From CAWCKS01 sp963796195 (lineage in GTDB: Bacteria > Pseudomonadota > Alphaproteobacteria > Rhizobiales > Xanthobacteraceae): 64,000 nucleotides of DNA. The DNA lies in NCBI GenBank assembly GCA_963796195.1, contig CAWCKS010000011.1, forward strand, positions 1 through 64,000, read 5' to 3'. Positions 1 through 8,529 of this stretch are shown one piece after another. The translations under genes were made by a program, and so were the position numbers. Every line of letters starts with the position of its first letter. Within the stretch, counting starts at the first letter, position 1. Below the pieces are notes generated by a model. The model was given only the letters and a program-made list of their open reading frames with translations. It was not told the DNA's origin and did no database searches.

Positions 1-11
1 CGGGGACGACC
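1..11. repeat. Edge of a GTCCCCGCG-type intergenic repeat
   Basis: The first 11 bases match the outer end of the 29-bp arm seen complete at 3514-3542. The window therefore opens inside another copy, just downstream of the leftward SDR gene. The rest of the copy lies outside the window. Confidence 0.5.
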
Positions 12-30
12 ATTCGTTTTTGGTCGTGCG

Positions 31-799
31 TCAGCTGATCGTGCCGCCGCCGTCGATCACGATGCTCTGGCCGTTGACGAAGGCGCCGGCCTTTGACGCA
101 AGGAAAATCGCGCCGCCGGCGATCTCGTCGGGCTGACCGATGCGGCGCATCGGCGAGCGCGCTTCGGTGGTCTTCAGCGTCTCCGGATTGTCCCACAGCG
201 CCTTGGCGAAATCGGTCTTGATCAGGCCCGGTGCGATGCAGTTCACGCGGACATTGTGCTTGCCGTATTCGACCGCGAGGTTGCGGGCGAGCTGCAGGTC
301 GGCGGCCTTGGAGATGCAGTAGGCGCCGATCGTGGTCGAGCCCTTGTAGCCGCCAACCGACGAGATGATGATGATCGAGCCGTCCTTGCGCTCGATCATC
401 TGCGGCACGGTGAAGGTGATCAGCCAGTTGTTGGCGATGATGTTGTTCTCAAGGATTTTGCGGAACTGGTCGTCGCTGATGCCGGCGAGCGGACCGTAGT
501 AGGGGTTCGACGCGGCGTTGCAGACCAGCACGTCGATCTTGCCGAAATGCGCCGTGCTCTTGTCGACCAGGTTCTTCAGCTCGTCCTTGCTCGAGATGTT
601 GCAGGGGATCGAGATCGCGGTGCCCGCGCCGTACTTTGCATTGATCGCTTTTGTCACTTCCTCGCAGGCCGGCAGCTTGCGCGAGGAACCACGACCTTCG
701 CGCCGTGCTCGGCCATGCGCTCGGCGATGGCGCGGCCGATGCCCGCGATGAGCCGGTGACGACCGCGACCTTGCCCTTGAGATCGAACAACTCTGGCAT
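31..799 (-). pseudogene. SDR family oxidoreductase, broken by two single-base deletions near its N-terminus
   Basis: This is a short-chain dehydrogenase/reductase, an NAD(P)-dependent cytoplasmic oxidoreductase of unknown substrate. The first ~19 residues (MPELFDLKGKVAVVTGSSR) read in one frame from 799 and enter the TGxxxGxG cofactor motif. The rest, from about 657 down, reads in another frame and holds NAASNP, the catalytic YCISK and the C-terminal VIDGGG. Two one-base deletions restore the family sequence: one C in the CCC run near 736-738 and one A in the AA near 691-692. With both corrected the protein is about 255 residues, normal for the family. The gene may be intact in the organism if these are sequencing errors. 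It reads away from the histidine phosphatase gene, which is also leftward. Confidence 0.8.
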
Positions 800-896
800 T
801 GAAACCTCCCTCGAAACTGACCGGCTGGGCGCCGGCGCCTGCTCTTGCGTGGGCGCTAACTAAGCAGCCTTTAGGGGCGTGGACAACTCAACAAGA

Positions 897-1598
897 TCAC
901 GCGATCTTCGCGATCTCAGGCTCCGCCGGCTGGTGCATGGTCGGGTGGCTCGAGGGAACAAGCCACGGCTGGTGGTTGACCATGCCGACGCGCCAGCCGC
1001 CCTGCTCGCCGAGCGCGACGTAGTCGAGCCGCGTCACCGAGCAGTTGTCGATGTTGAACACCATGCCGCCTGCGGGACCGGTGCCGATCGCAAGCGCAAT
1101 CGCCGCCCGAATGGTACCGCCATGGGTCACAGCGACAATGTCCTTGCCGGCATGCGTCGCGTTGAGCCGGGCAATGCCGCGGTTCACCCGATCGCAGAGA
1201 TCGACAAAACTCTCGCCGCCAGGCGCGCGTTCGTCGGGCGGTCCGAACCAGTTGTTGGTCGGCTCGCGCGAGCGGCTTGCCCAGAACGCGGCGCGGTTCA
1301 TGCCCTGCCATTCGCCAAGATGCTGCTCGGCGAAGTCGGCGTCGTGCGGCATGGTGTCGGGCTTCGGAAAGCCGGCGTTCCAGATCGCCGCCGCGGTCTG
1401 ATGCGTGCGCTTCAGGTTGCTCGCGACCCATTCCGCATTGCGCGGCAGCGCGCGTGCCAGCCCGTCGAACACGACGGTATCGCTGCAATCGCAGGAAAGG
1501 TCGGCCTGGCCATAGATGCAGCCATTGTCCTCGCGGACCGGCGCATGACGAACCCACCACCACCGTGTGATGCGAAATTCCGGGGTGGCCATGGTCAT
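897..1598 (-). CDS. Histidine phosphatase family protein (phosphoglycerate-mutase-like fold)
   Basis: This is a 233-residue member of the histidine phosphatase superfamily, which uses a phospho-histidine intermediate to hydrolyse phosphate esters. The signature is visible as VRHAP at residues 16-20, with the nucleophile His18. A second catalytic-core histidine is in VTHGG in the C-terminal half, and GGESF supplies the usual acid. There is no signal peptide. Two in-frame ATGs (1598 and 1592) precede the conserved part and no strong ribosome binding site separates them. The substrate cannot be read from sequence. The neighbours are SDR oxidoreductases on both sides, so a role in metabolite repair or cofactor phosphate chemistry is only a guess. 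Confidence 0.85.
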   Translation of the reverse strand: MTMATPEFRITRWWWVRHAPVREDNGCIYGQADLSCDCSDTVVFDGLARALPRNAEWVASNLKRTHQTAAAIWNAGFPKPDTMPHDADFAEQHLGEWQGMNRAAFWASRSREPTNNWFGPPDERAPGGESFVDLCDRVNRGIARLNATHAGKDIVAVTHGGTIRAAIALAIGTGPAGGMVFNIDNCSVTRLDYVALGEQGGWRVGMVNHQPWLVPSSHPTMHQPAEPEIAKIA

Positions 1599-1815
1599 CG
1601 ATTCGTTCCGCGGTTGGACATTCCGATGGCTCCTATCCTATGGTTTGGCGTTGCTGTAGGGCAGCCTTCTCATGGCCCTCGTGCAAATTCTGGCAGCAGT
1701 AAGACTTTATTTGCGCATGTCCTTATCGGAAAACCGGTATCCACTTTTCCGGGACATGCGCCAGCCGGCTGGAACCAAGAACAAAACAGGTCTGCAAGAA
1801 AATCAGGAGAACGCC

Positions 1816-2604
1816 ATGGGTCGCCTCGACGGCAAGGTCGCCATCGTCACGGGAGCCGGCAGCGGCATCGGCCGCGCCAGCGCCACGCTGTTTGCGCGCG
1901 AGGGCGCCAAAGTCTTGACCGTCGACAAGACCGCCGACGCCGTCGAACAGACGGTCAAGGCGATCCGCGAGGCCAAGGGCACGGCCGAAGCGCTGACCGC
2001 CGACGCCGGCTCCGAGGCCGATGTCGCGGGCTATGTGGCGAAGGCGCTGTCCACCTTCGGAGGTCTCGATGTGGTCTATGCCAATGCCGGCATCAGCGGC
2101 GGCCTGGTGGCGTTGCAGGACCAGACGCCGGAAATGTGGACCGAGATTTTGCGCGTCAACCTGATCGGGCCGTTCCTCGCGATCAAGCACGCCAGCCGCG
2201 TGATGGCCGAGAAAGGCAAAGGATCGATCATCTGCACCGCATCGGTCGCGGGCCTGAAAGCCAACGCCGGCGGTCATCCCTACAGCGCCAGCAAGGCCGG
2301 CGTGATCAGCCTGGTGCAGACCTCGGCCTATTCGCTCGCCGGCACCGGCGTGCGCGTCAACGCGATCTGCCCCGGCCTGATCGAGACCGGGATGACGCGC
2401 GGCACATTCGAACGTGCTCGCGCCAAGGGCTCGGAAGGCAAGATCGGCCAGCTCAATCCGCTGAGGCGCTATGGCGTGCCGGTCGAGATCGCCAACATGG
2501 CGCTGTTCCTCGCCAGCGATGAGGCGTCGTACGTCAACGGCCAGGCGATCCCGGTTGACGGCGGCCTGACGTCGTCGATGCCGTACGCCAACCAGCGGCG
2601 GTAG
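1816..2604 (+). CDS. SDR family NAD(P)-dependent oxidoreductase (first of a tandem pair)
   Basis: This is a 262-residue classical SDR enzyme. The cofactor motif TGAGSGIG is at residues 12-19, NAG at 90-92, and the catalytic Ser143, Tyr156 and Lys160 (YSASK) follow at standard spacing. The C-terminal VNGQAIPVDGG is typical. The open frame extends upstream to 1672, but the ATG at 1816 is chosen because AGGAG lies just before it and the fold begins there. The stop is 6 bp before the next gene, a close paralogue with the same residue numbering, so the two are probably co-transcribed. Substrate is unknown; the acyl-CoA dehydrogenase and phosphotransferase nearby suggest fatty-acid or steroid-like catabolism. 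Confidence 0.93.
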   Translation: MGRLDGKVAIVTGAGSGIGRASATLFAREGAKVLTVDKTADAVEQTVKAIREAKGTAEALTADAGSEADVAGYVAKALSTFGGLDVVYANAGISGGLVALQDQTPEMWTEILRVNLIGPFLAIKHASRVMAEKGKGSIICTASVAGLKANAGGHPYSASKAGVISLVQTSAYSLAGTGVRVNAICPGLIETGMTRGTFERARAKGSEGKIGQLNPLRRYGVPVEIANMALFLASDEASYVNGQAIPVDGGLTSSMPYANQRR

Positions 2605-2610
2605 TTCTTC

Positions 2611-3399
2611 ATGCCAAGACTCTCAGGCAAAGTCGCCGTCATCACCGGCGCCGGTAGCGGCATCGGTCGCGAGAGTGCGCTGCTGTTCGCGCGCGAGGGT
2701 GCGAAGGTCGTTGCCGTCGACAAGACCGCGGACGCAGTCAATGGCACTGCCGAGCAGATCCGCAGCGCCGGCGGCGTTGCCGACGCGATTACGGCAGATG
2801 CAGGTAAAGAGGCCGATGTCGCTGGCTTCGTCGATCATACCGTCGCGCGCCACGGTGCGCTCGACGTGATCTTCGCCAACGCCGGCATCGCCGGCGGCTG
2901 GTTTCGCACTGTTGACATGACGGTCGAGCAATGGACCGAAGTTTTGCGCGTCAACCTGATCGGACCGTTTCTCGCCATCAAGCATGCCAGCCGGGTGATG
3001 ACACCGCGAAGTGCGGGCTCGATCATCTGCACCGCATCGGTTGCGGGACTGAAGGCGAATGCGGGCTCGTCGCACTATGCGGCCAGCAAGGCCGGCGTGA
3101 TCAGCCTGGTGCAGACTTCGGCCTACTCCCTCGTGGGCACGGGTATCCGCGTCAACGCGGTGTGTCCGGGGATCATCGAGACCGGCATGACCAAACCGAC
3201 CTTCGAGAAGGCGCGTGCCCGCGGCACGTTCGACGCGCTGGGCGAGCTCAATCCGCTGAAGCGGATCGGCCAACCGCGCGACATCGCCAACATGGCACTG
3301 TTCCTGGCGTCGGATGACGCGTCCTACGTCAACGGCCAGGCGATCGCGGTCGATGGCGGACTGACGGCGTCGATGCCATATGCCGGGCGATTCAAGTAG
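2611..3399 (+). CDS. SDR family NAD(P)-dependent oxidoreductase (second of a tandem pair)
   Basis: This is a 262-residue SDR of exactly the same length as the upstream gene. It has TGAGSGIG at 12-19, NAG at 90-92, Ser143, Tyr156 and Lys160. Long blocks such as RVNLIGPFLAIKHASRVM and TASVAGLKANAG are identical to the upstream copy, so the pair arose by tandem duplication. Differences cluster around residues 45-60, 95-105 and 195-215, the last being the substrate lid, which suggests diverged substrate preference. The start ATG is 6 bp after the previous stop with only a weak GGCGG-like ribosome site. A 29-bp inverted repeat follows directly. Confidence 0.93.
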   Translation: MPRLSGKVAVITGAGSGIGRESALLFAREGAKVVAVDKTADAVNGTAEQIRSAGGVADAITADAGKEADVAGFVDHTVARHGALDVIFANAGIAGGWFRTVDMTVEQWTEVLRVNLIGPFLAIKHASRVMTPRSAGSIICTASVAGLKANAGSSHYAASKAGVISLVQTSAYSLVGTGIRVNAVCPGIIETGMTKPTFEKARARGTFDALGELNPLKRIGQPRDIANMALFLASDDASYVNGQAIAVDGGLTASMPYAGRFK

Positions 3400-3403
3400 G
3401 GGT

Positions 3404-3542
3404 GGTCGTCCTCGCGAACGCGGGGACCCATAACCCCTGTGTTGATTGGATTGCGCAGACTCTGTCCAGACAGATCGGTCATATCGATCCGTCCTCTCGC
3501 TTCTACTGCGGCGTATGGGTCCCCGCGTTCGCGGGGACGACC
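3404..3542. repeat. Inverted repeat, two 29-bp arms around an 82-bp spacer
   Basis: The left arm (3404-3432) and right arm (3514-3542) are reverse complements with one mismatch. Each arm contains its own short palindrome around CGCGAACGCG. The element sits between the end of the rightward SDR pair and the end of the leftward phosphotransferase gene. From general knowledge this GTCCCCGCGAACGCGGGGAC-type sequence is a dispersed intergenic repeat in Bradyrhizobium. It could also form a long hairpin that ends transcription from both sides. Confidence 0.75.
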
Positions 3543-3601
3543 AAGAGAAAAACGCGCGGAGCGTTGCCACTCCGCGCGTCACGCTGAAGCCGGCTGAAAA
3601 A

Positions 3602-4676
3602 TTACTTCGCCCCCGCCTTCACCGCATAGTCCCATGACGCCAACGCCAAAGGTTTGACCCGTGCGGCGCTTTCGTGGGCGCGCGCGCTTGCTGCCGTGCC
3701 GTCGCGAATGCGTCCCGCGATGCCCTGCAGAATGCCGGTGAGGCGGAACAGGTTGTAGGCGAAATACCAGTTCAGATCGGGAATGCCTGTACGACCCGTC
3801 GCCTTGCAGTAAATCTCGATCGCCTGCTCCAGCGTCGGGATGTTCAGCTCGGCGAGATTGGATTGCGAGAGGCCGACGCGCTGCGTGCCTGACATCACCC
3901 ACTGCATCAACAGATACGAAAAATCAGCCAAGGGATCGCCGAGCGTCGACAACTCCCAGTCCAGCACCGCGACGACCTTCGGCTTGTCGGGCGCAAAGAT
4001 CATGTTGTCGAGCCGGTAGTCGCCGTGCACGACCGAGACGCGCTCCTGCGACGGCACCGTCTTCGGCAGCCACTCTATCAGGCGCTCGACCTCGTCGATC
4101 TTCTCGGTCTCGGAGGCGCGATACTGCTTGGTCCAGCGGTCGACCTGGCGCGAGAAATAATTTCCCGAGCGGCCGAAGTCGCCGAGCCCGATTTTTTCCG
4201 GATCGTAGCTGTGCAGCTTGGCGAGCGTCTCGATCTCCGAGACATAGATGGGCCAGCGCTCCTCGCGCGACACGCTGGGCAGCGTCTGGTCCCAGAACAC
4301 CCGGCCCTTCTCCATCGACATGATGTAAAACATCGAGCCGATGACGCCGTCGTCGGTGCACAGGCCATAGGTTCGCGCGACCGGAAAGCCCTGCTTGTGC
4401 AGCGCGGTGATGACGCGGAACTCGCGGTCGACGGCGTGCGCCGACGGCAAGCAGCTTGCCGAACGGTTTTCGGCGCAGCACATACGACGTCGCGGGCGTG
4501 TTGAGCTGGTAGGTCGGGTTCGACTGGCCGCCCTTGAACTGCAGGACGCTCAGCGGGCCTTTAAAACCCTCGACATTCGCCTTCATCCAGGCCTCGAGGT
4601 TGGCCTCGTTGATCCGATGGCGTTCCTCGACTTCTTTCGTGCCCGAGAATTCTTCGTCCCGGTTTTCGTCAGCCAT
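3602..4676 (-). pseudogene. Phosphotransferase family protein (APH/ACAD10-11 type), broken by a +1 frameshift
   Basis: The protein has the aminoglycoside-phosphotransferase/protein-kinase fold. The N-terminal ~76 residues (MADENRDEEF to RRKPFGKLL) read from 4676. The rest (PSAHAVDREF to the stop at 3602) reads in a second frame. An extra A in the AA at 4449-4450 accounts for the break; removing it joins GKLL to PSAHAV. Kinase-like motifs are intact: HGDYRLDN is the catalytic loop and LDWELSTLGDP the metal-binding segment. The repaired length is about 357 residues. This family is usually found beside, or fused to, acyl-CoA dehydrogenases and is thought to phosphorylate hydroxyacyl-CoAs. Here an acyl-CoA dehydrogenase lies immediately upstream on the same strand. 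Confidence 0.85.
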
Positions 4677-4795
4677 AGCGGCACCCTCTTAACATGACAG
4701 GGTGTCTTTATTCCGCATAACGCGGGGGCATGCAACGGCGTACCGGACCGCATCCCGATACGGTCGGGATGCGGTCTGGAACATGAGCTAGCGCG

Positions 4796-6050
4796 TCAGC
4801 GTGCCGCCGTCGTCTTGGACGGCGTAAAATTGCCGTGGCGGGCGATCTCCCAGCGGGCGATGGCGCGGTTGTGCACCTCGTCCGGACCGTCGGCGAAGCG
4901 CAGCGTGCGGATCGAGGCGTAGGCGCGGGCGAGACCCGGCTCCTCCGACACGCCGGCACCGCCCCAGGCCTGCATCGCGTCGTCGATGATCTGCAGCGCC
5001 ATGCGCGGCGCCGCAACCTTGATCATCGCGATCTCGAGCTGCGCGGTTTTGTTGCCGACCTTGTCCATCATGTCGGCGGCCTTCAGCGTCAGCAGCCGCG
5101 TGCGCTCGATGTCGATGCGGGCTTCGGCAATGCGCTGCTCCCACACCGAGTGCTGGATGATGTGCTTGCCGAACGCGACACGCTCGGTGAGACGCTTGAT
5201 CATTTTCTCCAGCGCAACTTCGGCAACGCCGATGGTGCGCATGCAGTGATGAATGCGGCCCGGGCCGAGCCGGCCTTGAGCGATCTCGAAGCCGCGGCCT
5301 TCGCCGAGCAAGCAGGTTCTCGACCGGAACCTTGACGTCCTTGAGCAGCACCTGGGCGTGGCCGTGCGGCGCGTCGTCATAGCCGAACACCGACAGCATC
5401 TTTTCAACCGTGATGCCTGGGGTGTCGAGCGGCACGAGGATCTGCGACTGCTGTTGGTGGCGCGGATTATCAGGACTGCTCTTGCCCATCAGGATCGCGA
5501 TCTTGCAGCGCGGATCGCCGACGCCCGACGACCACCACTTGCGACCGTTGATGACGTAGTGATCGCCCTTGCGCTCGATGCGGGTCTCGATGTTGGTCGC
5601 GTCCGAAGAGGCGACCGCCGGCTCCGTCATCAGGAAGGCGGAGCGGATTTCGCCGTCCATCAGCGGCCGCAGCCATTTGCGCTTCTGCTCGCGGTTGCCG
5701 TAGCGGATGAACACTTCCATGTTGCCGGTATCGGGCGCGGAGCAGTTGAACACCTCGGAAGCGAACTTGATGCGGCCCATATGCTCGGCGCACAGCGCGT
5801 ATTCGAGGTTGGTCAGGCCGGCGCCACGGAACTCGTCGTCCTCGTGGTCGTTCGGCGGCATGAACATGTTCCAGAGGCCCTCGGCGCGGGCCTTCTTCTT
5901 CAATTCATCGAGCACCGGAATGACCTTCCAGCGGTCCCCTTCCTTCTCCTGCTTGTGGTAGGTCGCTTCCGCAGGCTCGATATATTTCTCGGTGAACGCG
6001 ACGACGCGGTCGCGCCAGTGGCGTTGGCGCTCGGAAAGATCGAAATCCAT
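4796..6050 (-). pseudogene. Acyl-CoA dehydrogenase family protein, broken by a +1 frameshift
   Basis: This is a flavin-dependent acyl-CoA dehydrogenase of the ACAD11-like type. The N-terminal half from 6050 shows the helical domain and the FAD/substrate segment TEPAVASSDATN. After VPVENLL the frame is lost, and it resumes in the next frame with LGEGRGFEIAQGRLGPGRIHH and the C-terminal helices (WGGAGVSEEPGLARAYASIR). The break is an extra A at 5310-5311, in the same sequence context, GCAAGCAG, as the break in the neighbouring phosphotransferase. The repaired protein is about 418 residues, normal for the family. The pair with the phosphotransferase implies beta-oxidation of an unusual, probably hydroxylated, acyl chain. 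Confidence 0.87.
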
Positions 6051-6237
6051 GGGGCGGTCCTCACTCGTTGTGTTTTTGAACGGGTTCAGCGTTCTATAAC
6101 ACGGGGTCAGGCCATTCCAAGCCGGTTTGCGGTGCAGACGGGGAAGCCCAGCCCGGCGGATCGTCGCGGTCGACGTTGATCTGGATCAAGGCTTTTGGCG
6201 GCGGCGACTGCGCTTCCGGGCGCCGCGGCTGCGCGCG

Positions 6238-6447
6238 TCACTCGCGCAAATCGTACTGCATGCGCAGGCGGCTCGCGATCTCCTCGGCACGGCGCTGGAA
6301 GAAGATCTTGTCGCCGGGCGACTCTTCGACCGTCGGCTCCCAGCCATAGGCATGGTCCTTGCGCACGCGGATGTAGACATCGTGCACGCCGATCTTCTCG
6401 ACAATCATGTCGGCAAGTTCCTGGGCAGTCCTTCTTTCCCTGGCCAT
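6238..6447 (-). CDS. Small conserved-looking hypothetical protein, 69 aa
   Basis: I do not recognise a family. The 69-residue frame starts MARERRTAQELADMIVEKIG and is charged and amphipathic, with no membrane segment or signal peptide. It keeps the codon bias of neighbouring genes, and overlapping frames in other phases look like shadows. It could be a small helical regulatory or stress protein of the kind common in Bradyrhizobium genomes. It stands alone between the acyl-CoA dehydrogenase and the accessory region. Confidence 0.55.
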   Translation of the reverse strand: MARERRTAQELADMIVEKIGVHDVYIRVRKDHAYGWEPTVEESPGDKIFFQRRAEEIASRLRMQYDLRE

Positions 6448-6770
6448 AGCGGCGGCTCCGGCGAACGATTGACGGCACCCGCCAATTCGACAGCGGGAAG
6501 GCTAAAGGAATAGTCAAAATGAATGCGGGTTTTTTTGGGTGATCGGGGAAAACTGCAGGCGGTCGTTCGAAACCGCGCGGCAACTCGCGGTGGCGACGCT
6601 GGTGCGTGGCCGCCTTTGCCGCGAGATGGCTTGCCGGGCCGAAGCGCACGTCATCGCTGATCGAACCGCGCCCGGCTTCGCCCTGTCGGGCTTCGCCGCG
6701 GCAGCCTTCGCTCTTCGCTACGATGGTTTTTGCGGCTTGCCGAGCCGAAGCTCGCGAAGCGAGCGAAGGC

Positions 6771-6784
6771 TGGAGCGGGTGAAG
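6771..6784 (-). other. tRNA-Gly 3'-end-like motif, candidate attachment-site core
   Basis: TGGAGCGGGTGAAG is the reverse complement of CTTCACCCGCTCCA, the acceptor end of rhizobial tRNA-Gly as I remember it. No tRNA body is attached. Such a short duplicate of a tRNA 3' end at the start of accessory DNA is what integrase-mediated insertion leaves. Fourteen bases are few, and the surrounding sequence is itself repetitive, so this is tentative. Confidence 0.3.
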
Positions 6785-6797
6785 CGCTCCGCTTCAC
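6779..6797. terminator. Perfect 8-bp hairpin with 3-base loop
   Basis: GTGAAGCG and CGCTTCAC form a perfect stem around CTC, followed by GATTTTC on the + strand. It resembles an intrinsic terminator with a weak T tract. It overlaps the tRNA-like motif, so it may be part of that remnant instead. Confidence 0.35.
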
Positions 6798-6857
6798 GAT
6801 TTTCAATCGAATTATTTCAGCGGAATCAATAGAATAGATCGATCGTGTATTCTCATG

Positions 6858-6893
6858 TTGGACGCTTTGTTGGACGTTTTATTGGACACTTTT
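6858..6893 (+). repeat. Three tandem 12-bp repeats, TTGGACGCTTTG type
   Basis: The units are TTGGACGCTTTG (6858-6869), TTGGACGTTTTA (6870-6881) and TTGGACACTTTT (6882-6893). All begin TTGGAC and end in a T-rich half. They end 80 bases before the ATG of the Lit-type protease gene. The phase of about one helical turn suits cooperative binding of a repressor or activator. This is a candidate operator by position only. Confidence 0.55.
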
Positions 6894-6973
6894 TGCGCCG
6901 ACACTGGGCGCTTGCTGGAGCCGGGGCTGACGTCACATTCAACGCTGCACTCCCGTTCGAGAGGATAGATTGC

Positions 6974-7897
6974 ATGACCGACGAGCCCAGCGACCGAACA
7001 ATCATTCTCCACCTGCTTCGCGGCGCGGTGCCAGAGCGAGCTGACGAAATCAGCTCGCTCTGGACAAAATACGCGCCAGCGGTGGAGGTCGCTGCGAGCG
7101 CCGCCGGGACGATTATGAATGCAAACCGGCATCGTATCCGTTTCGATACGAAGACGGCTGACTTATTCTGGCTCCTCGGATTTAGCGCTTGGCGATCGAT
7201 CGAGGTGTATTCGCCAACCTTGGTGATCACCATGCTATTGGGTCTGACGATCGACCAAGCGCTGCACATAGATGAAAAGCTGACGGCGTTCGAACGCGAC
7301 TACAAAGAGCGCATGGCAGCGGCGGCTTCTCTGATCTCGGCCAGCTCAACGGGCGAGATCGCGTGGCCACCCGATGTTCCAAGGCCTCACCCCGATCGCG
7401 ACAGCTTCTCCGATCCGCAAGACAAGGTGGCGTTCGACCTGACCGCGCTCGCTCTCGCCTTCGCGCTGCTTCACGAATTCAGCCATGTGAAGCTCCTCGC
7501 CGAGAAAATCCAGCCGGACACGCTTCCTGAGGAAGAACTTGCATGCGACGTTTGGGCGCGCGATTTCATGACCGCGAAGTTGGCAGCTTACGCGCGTGCG
7601 CATGGCCATACCTATGAAGAGGTCAGCCAAAAACGGGCAATGGCCCTGGCGCTAGCGGCCACCATCATCCATGCCATAACGCCGACTGCGGCGCAGTGGG
7701 GGAACTCCGAGTATCCGCCTTTGTCAGATCGCATTCAGGCGATTGTCGCCGGCTTCAACCTTGCGCCGAACTCGTGGTTCTGGTTCTTCGCGGCGTGCCT
7801 TCTCGTCGGCATCATGCGCCAGGAGCATCGCTCCCTCGACGTCACCGCCCGAACACCACAAGCCCTCGCCGAGGTGCTGATCGCCCGCGTGCGGTAG
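6974..7897 (+). CDS. Lit-type phage exclusion protein (peptidase U49 family, HEXXH)
   Basis: This 307-residue protein has the zinc-peptidase motif HEFSH at residues 167-171 inside a hydrophobic helix. An acidic segment (EEELACD, 186-192) 15-20 residues on can supply the third ligand. The C-terminal half has hydrophobic helices (SWFWFFAACLLVG). The layout matches the Lit/peptidase U49 family. E. coli Lit cleaves EF-Tu when triggered by the T4 Gol peptide, giving abortive infection. The open frame extends upstream to a GTG at 6845, but the ATG at 6974 has GAGAGG about 8 bases before it. A DUF3800 gene remnant starts 11 bp after the stop. The region looks horizontally acquired. Confidence 0.7.
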   Translation: MTDEPSDRTIILHLLRGAVPERADEISSLWTKYAPAVEVAASAAGTIMNANRHRIRFDTKTADLFWLLGFSAWRSIEVYSPTLVITMLLGLTIDQALHIDEKLTAFERDYKERMAAAASLISASSTGEIAWPPDVPRPHPDRDSFSDPQDKVAFDLTALALAFALLHEFSHVKLLAEKIQPDTLPEEELACDVWARDFMTAKLAAYARAHGHTYEEVSQKRAMALALAATIIHAITPTAAQWGNSEYPPLSDRIQAIVAGFNLAPNSWFWFFAACLLVGIMRQEHRSLDVTARTPQALAEVLIARVR

Positions 7898-7908
7898 GGA
7901 CGCCCGTC

Positions 7909-8215
7909 ATGGAGTGCTTTCGGATCGATGAGAGCGGATATACTGGGTTCGACCTTCTGAACGCCGAACAGCATTTCCAAGGCGCCGCAGCGATCGCGAT
8001 CAATGATCAAGACGCCGCACGGCTGATTGGCGAACCTTTCCCGAAGTTGCAAGCGCCGGAACTCAAGTACCGTGCGCTGTCGCGCGCACAGCCAACCACC
8101 CGCGGCTGCTAGCCCTCCAAACGCGACCTTCTCACCCATTACAAATGCGTCACCTATGTGTGCGACAAGCGCTTCCTGCTAACGCTCATGTTCGTAGATT
8201 ACCCGCCAAAAGCCG
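7909..8215 (+). pseudogene. DUF3800 domain protein, N-terminal remnant with frameshift
   Basis: The first ~58 residues (MECFRIDESGYTGFDLL to KLQAPELKYRALSR) match the start of DUF3800 proteins, which carry the early DESG-type acidic motif of an RNase-H-like fold. The frame ends at 8112, but a second frame continues the family sequence as YKCVTYVCDKRFLLTLMFVD to about 8195. After that the similarity stops, close to the transposase remnant. The gene is thus frameshifted and lacks its 3' part. It begins 11 bp after the Lit-type gene, implying a two-gene operon before the damage. DUF3800 proteins are often seen near defence genes; their activity is not established. Confidence 0.6.
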
Positions 8216-8529
8216 CCGTTCATACGATCCACATACACCGAAAACATTTTTCAGAAAAATAGTTGGCGTGCGTCCCTCCCGAGCTCTGTTTCTGGTGCGG
8301 TTCTTGCGCGATCCTTGAGCGTGCCCCTTAAGCCGGCGCCATGCGGTTGAAATTGCTGGGGGCATACCTCATCGAAATCTTCCGGGAACTGGTGCAGCTG
8401 CTCGGTAGGCTGCATCCACGACCGCGGTTAGACCGCTGGCGCGCGGGGCGCCGTTTACCGCGTCGGCTTCTCACGCTGGAGGCTCTCAAAGAGGCGTTCC
8501 CCTGCGCTGATGGGGAGAAAAGCAAATTG
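8216..8529. other. Scrambled junction upstream of the IS1182 remnant
   Basis: About 310 bases separate the DUF3800 remnant from recognisable transposase sequence. The open frame from 8341 runs through it, but its first ~63 residues do not resemble the N-terminal domain of IS1182 transposases. It is probably a join between two broken mobile elements. No terminal inverted repeat was identified. Confidence 0.4.

Larger units (their letters stand above)
6448..6973. other. Non-coding boundary region between core-like and accessory DNA
   Basis: No convincing gene is present in these ~530 bases. The stretch 6660-6800 is full of short inverted motifs built on CTTCGCT and AGCGAAG. It holds a 14-base match to a tRNA-Gly 3' end (6771-6784), an overlapping hairpin (6779-6797) and the three 12-bp repeats at 6858-6893, each listed separately. 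Base composition falls after 6800, consistent with the start of an inserted segment. Confidence 0.5.

Noticed and set aside
879..2522. A 547-codon rightward frame across the histidine phosphatase and first SDR
   Set aside because: It is antisense to one real gene and out of frame with another, is Arg/His-rich, and resembles no family. It is a typical high-GC shadow frame.
2623..3582. A 319-codon leftward frame opposite the second SDR
   Set aside because: It mirrors the SDR codons, lacks any domain, and starts in the intergenic repeat.
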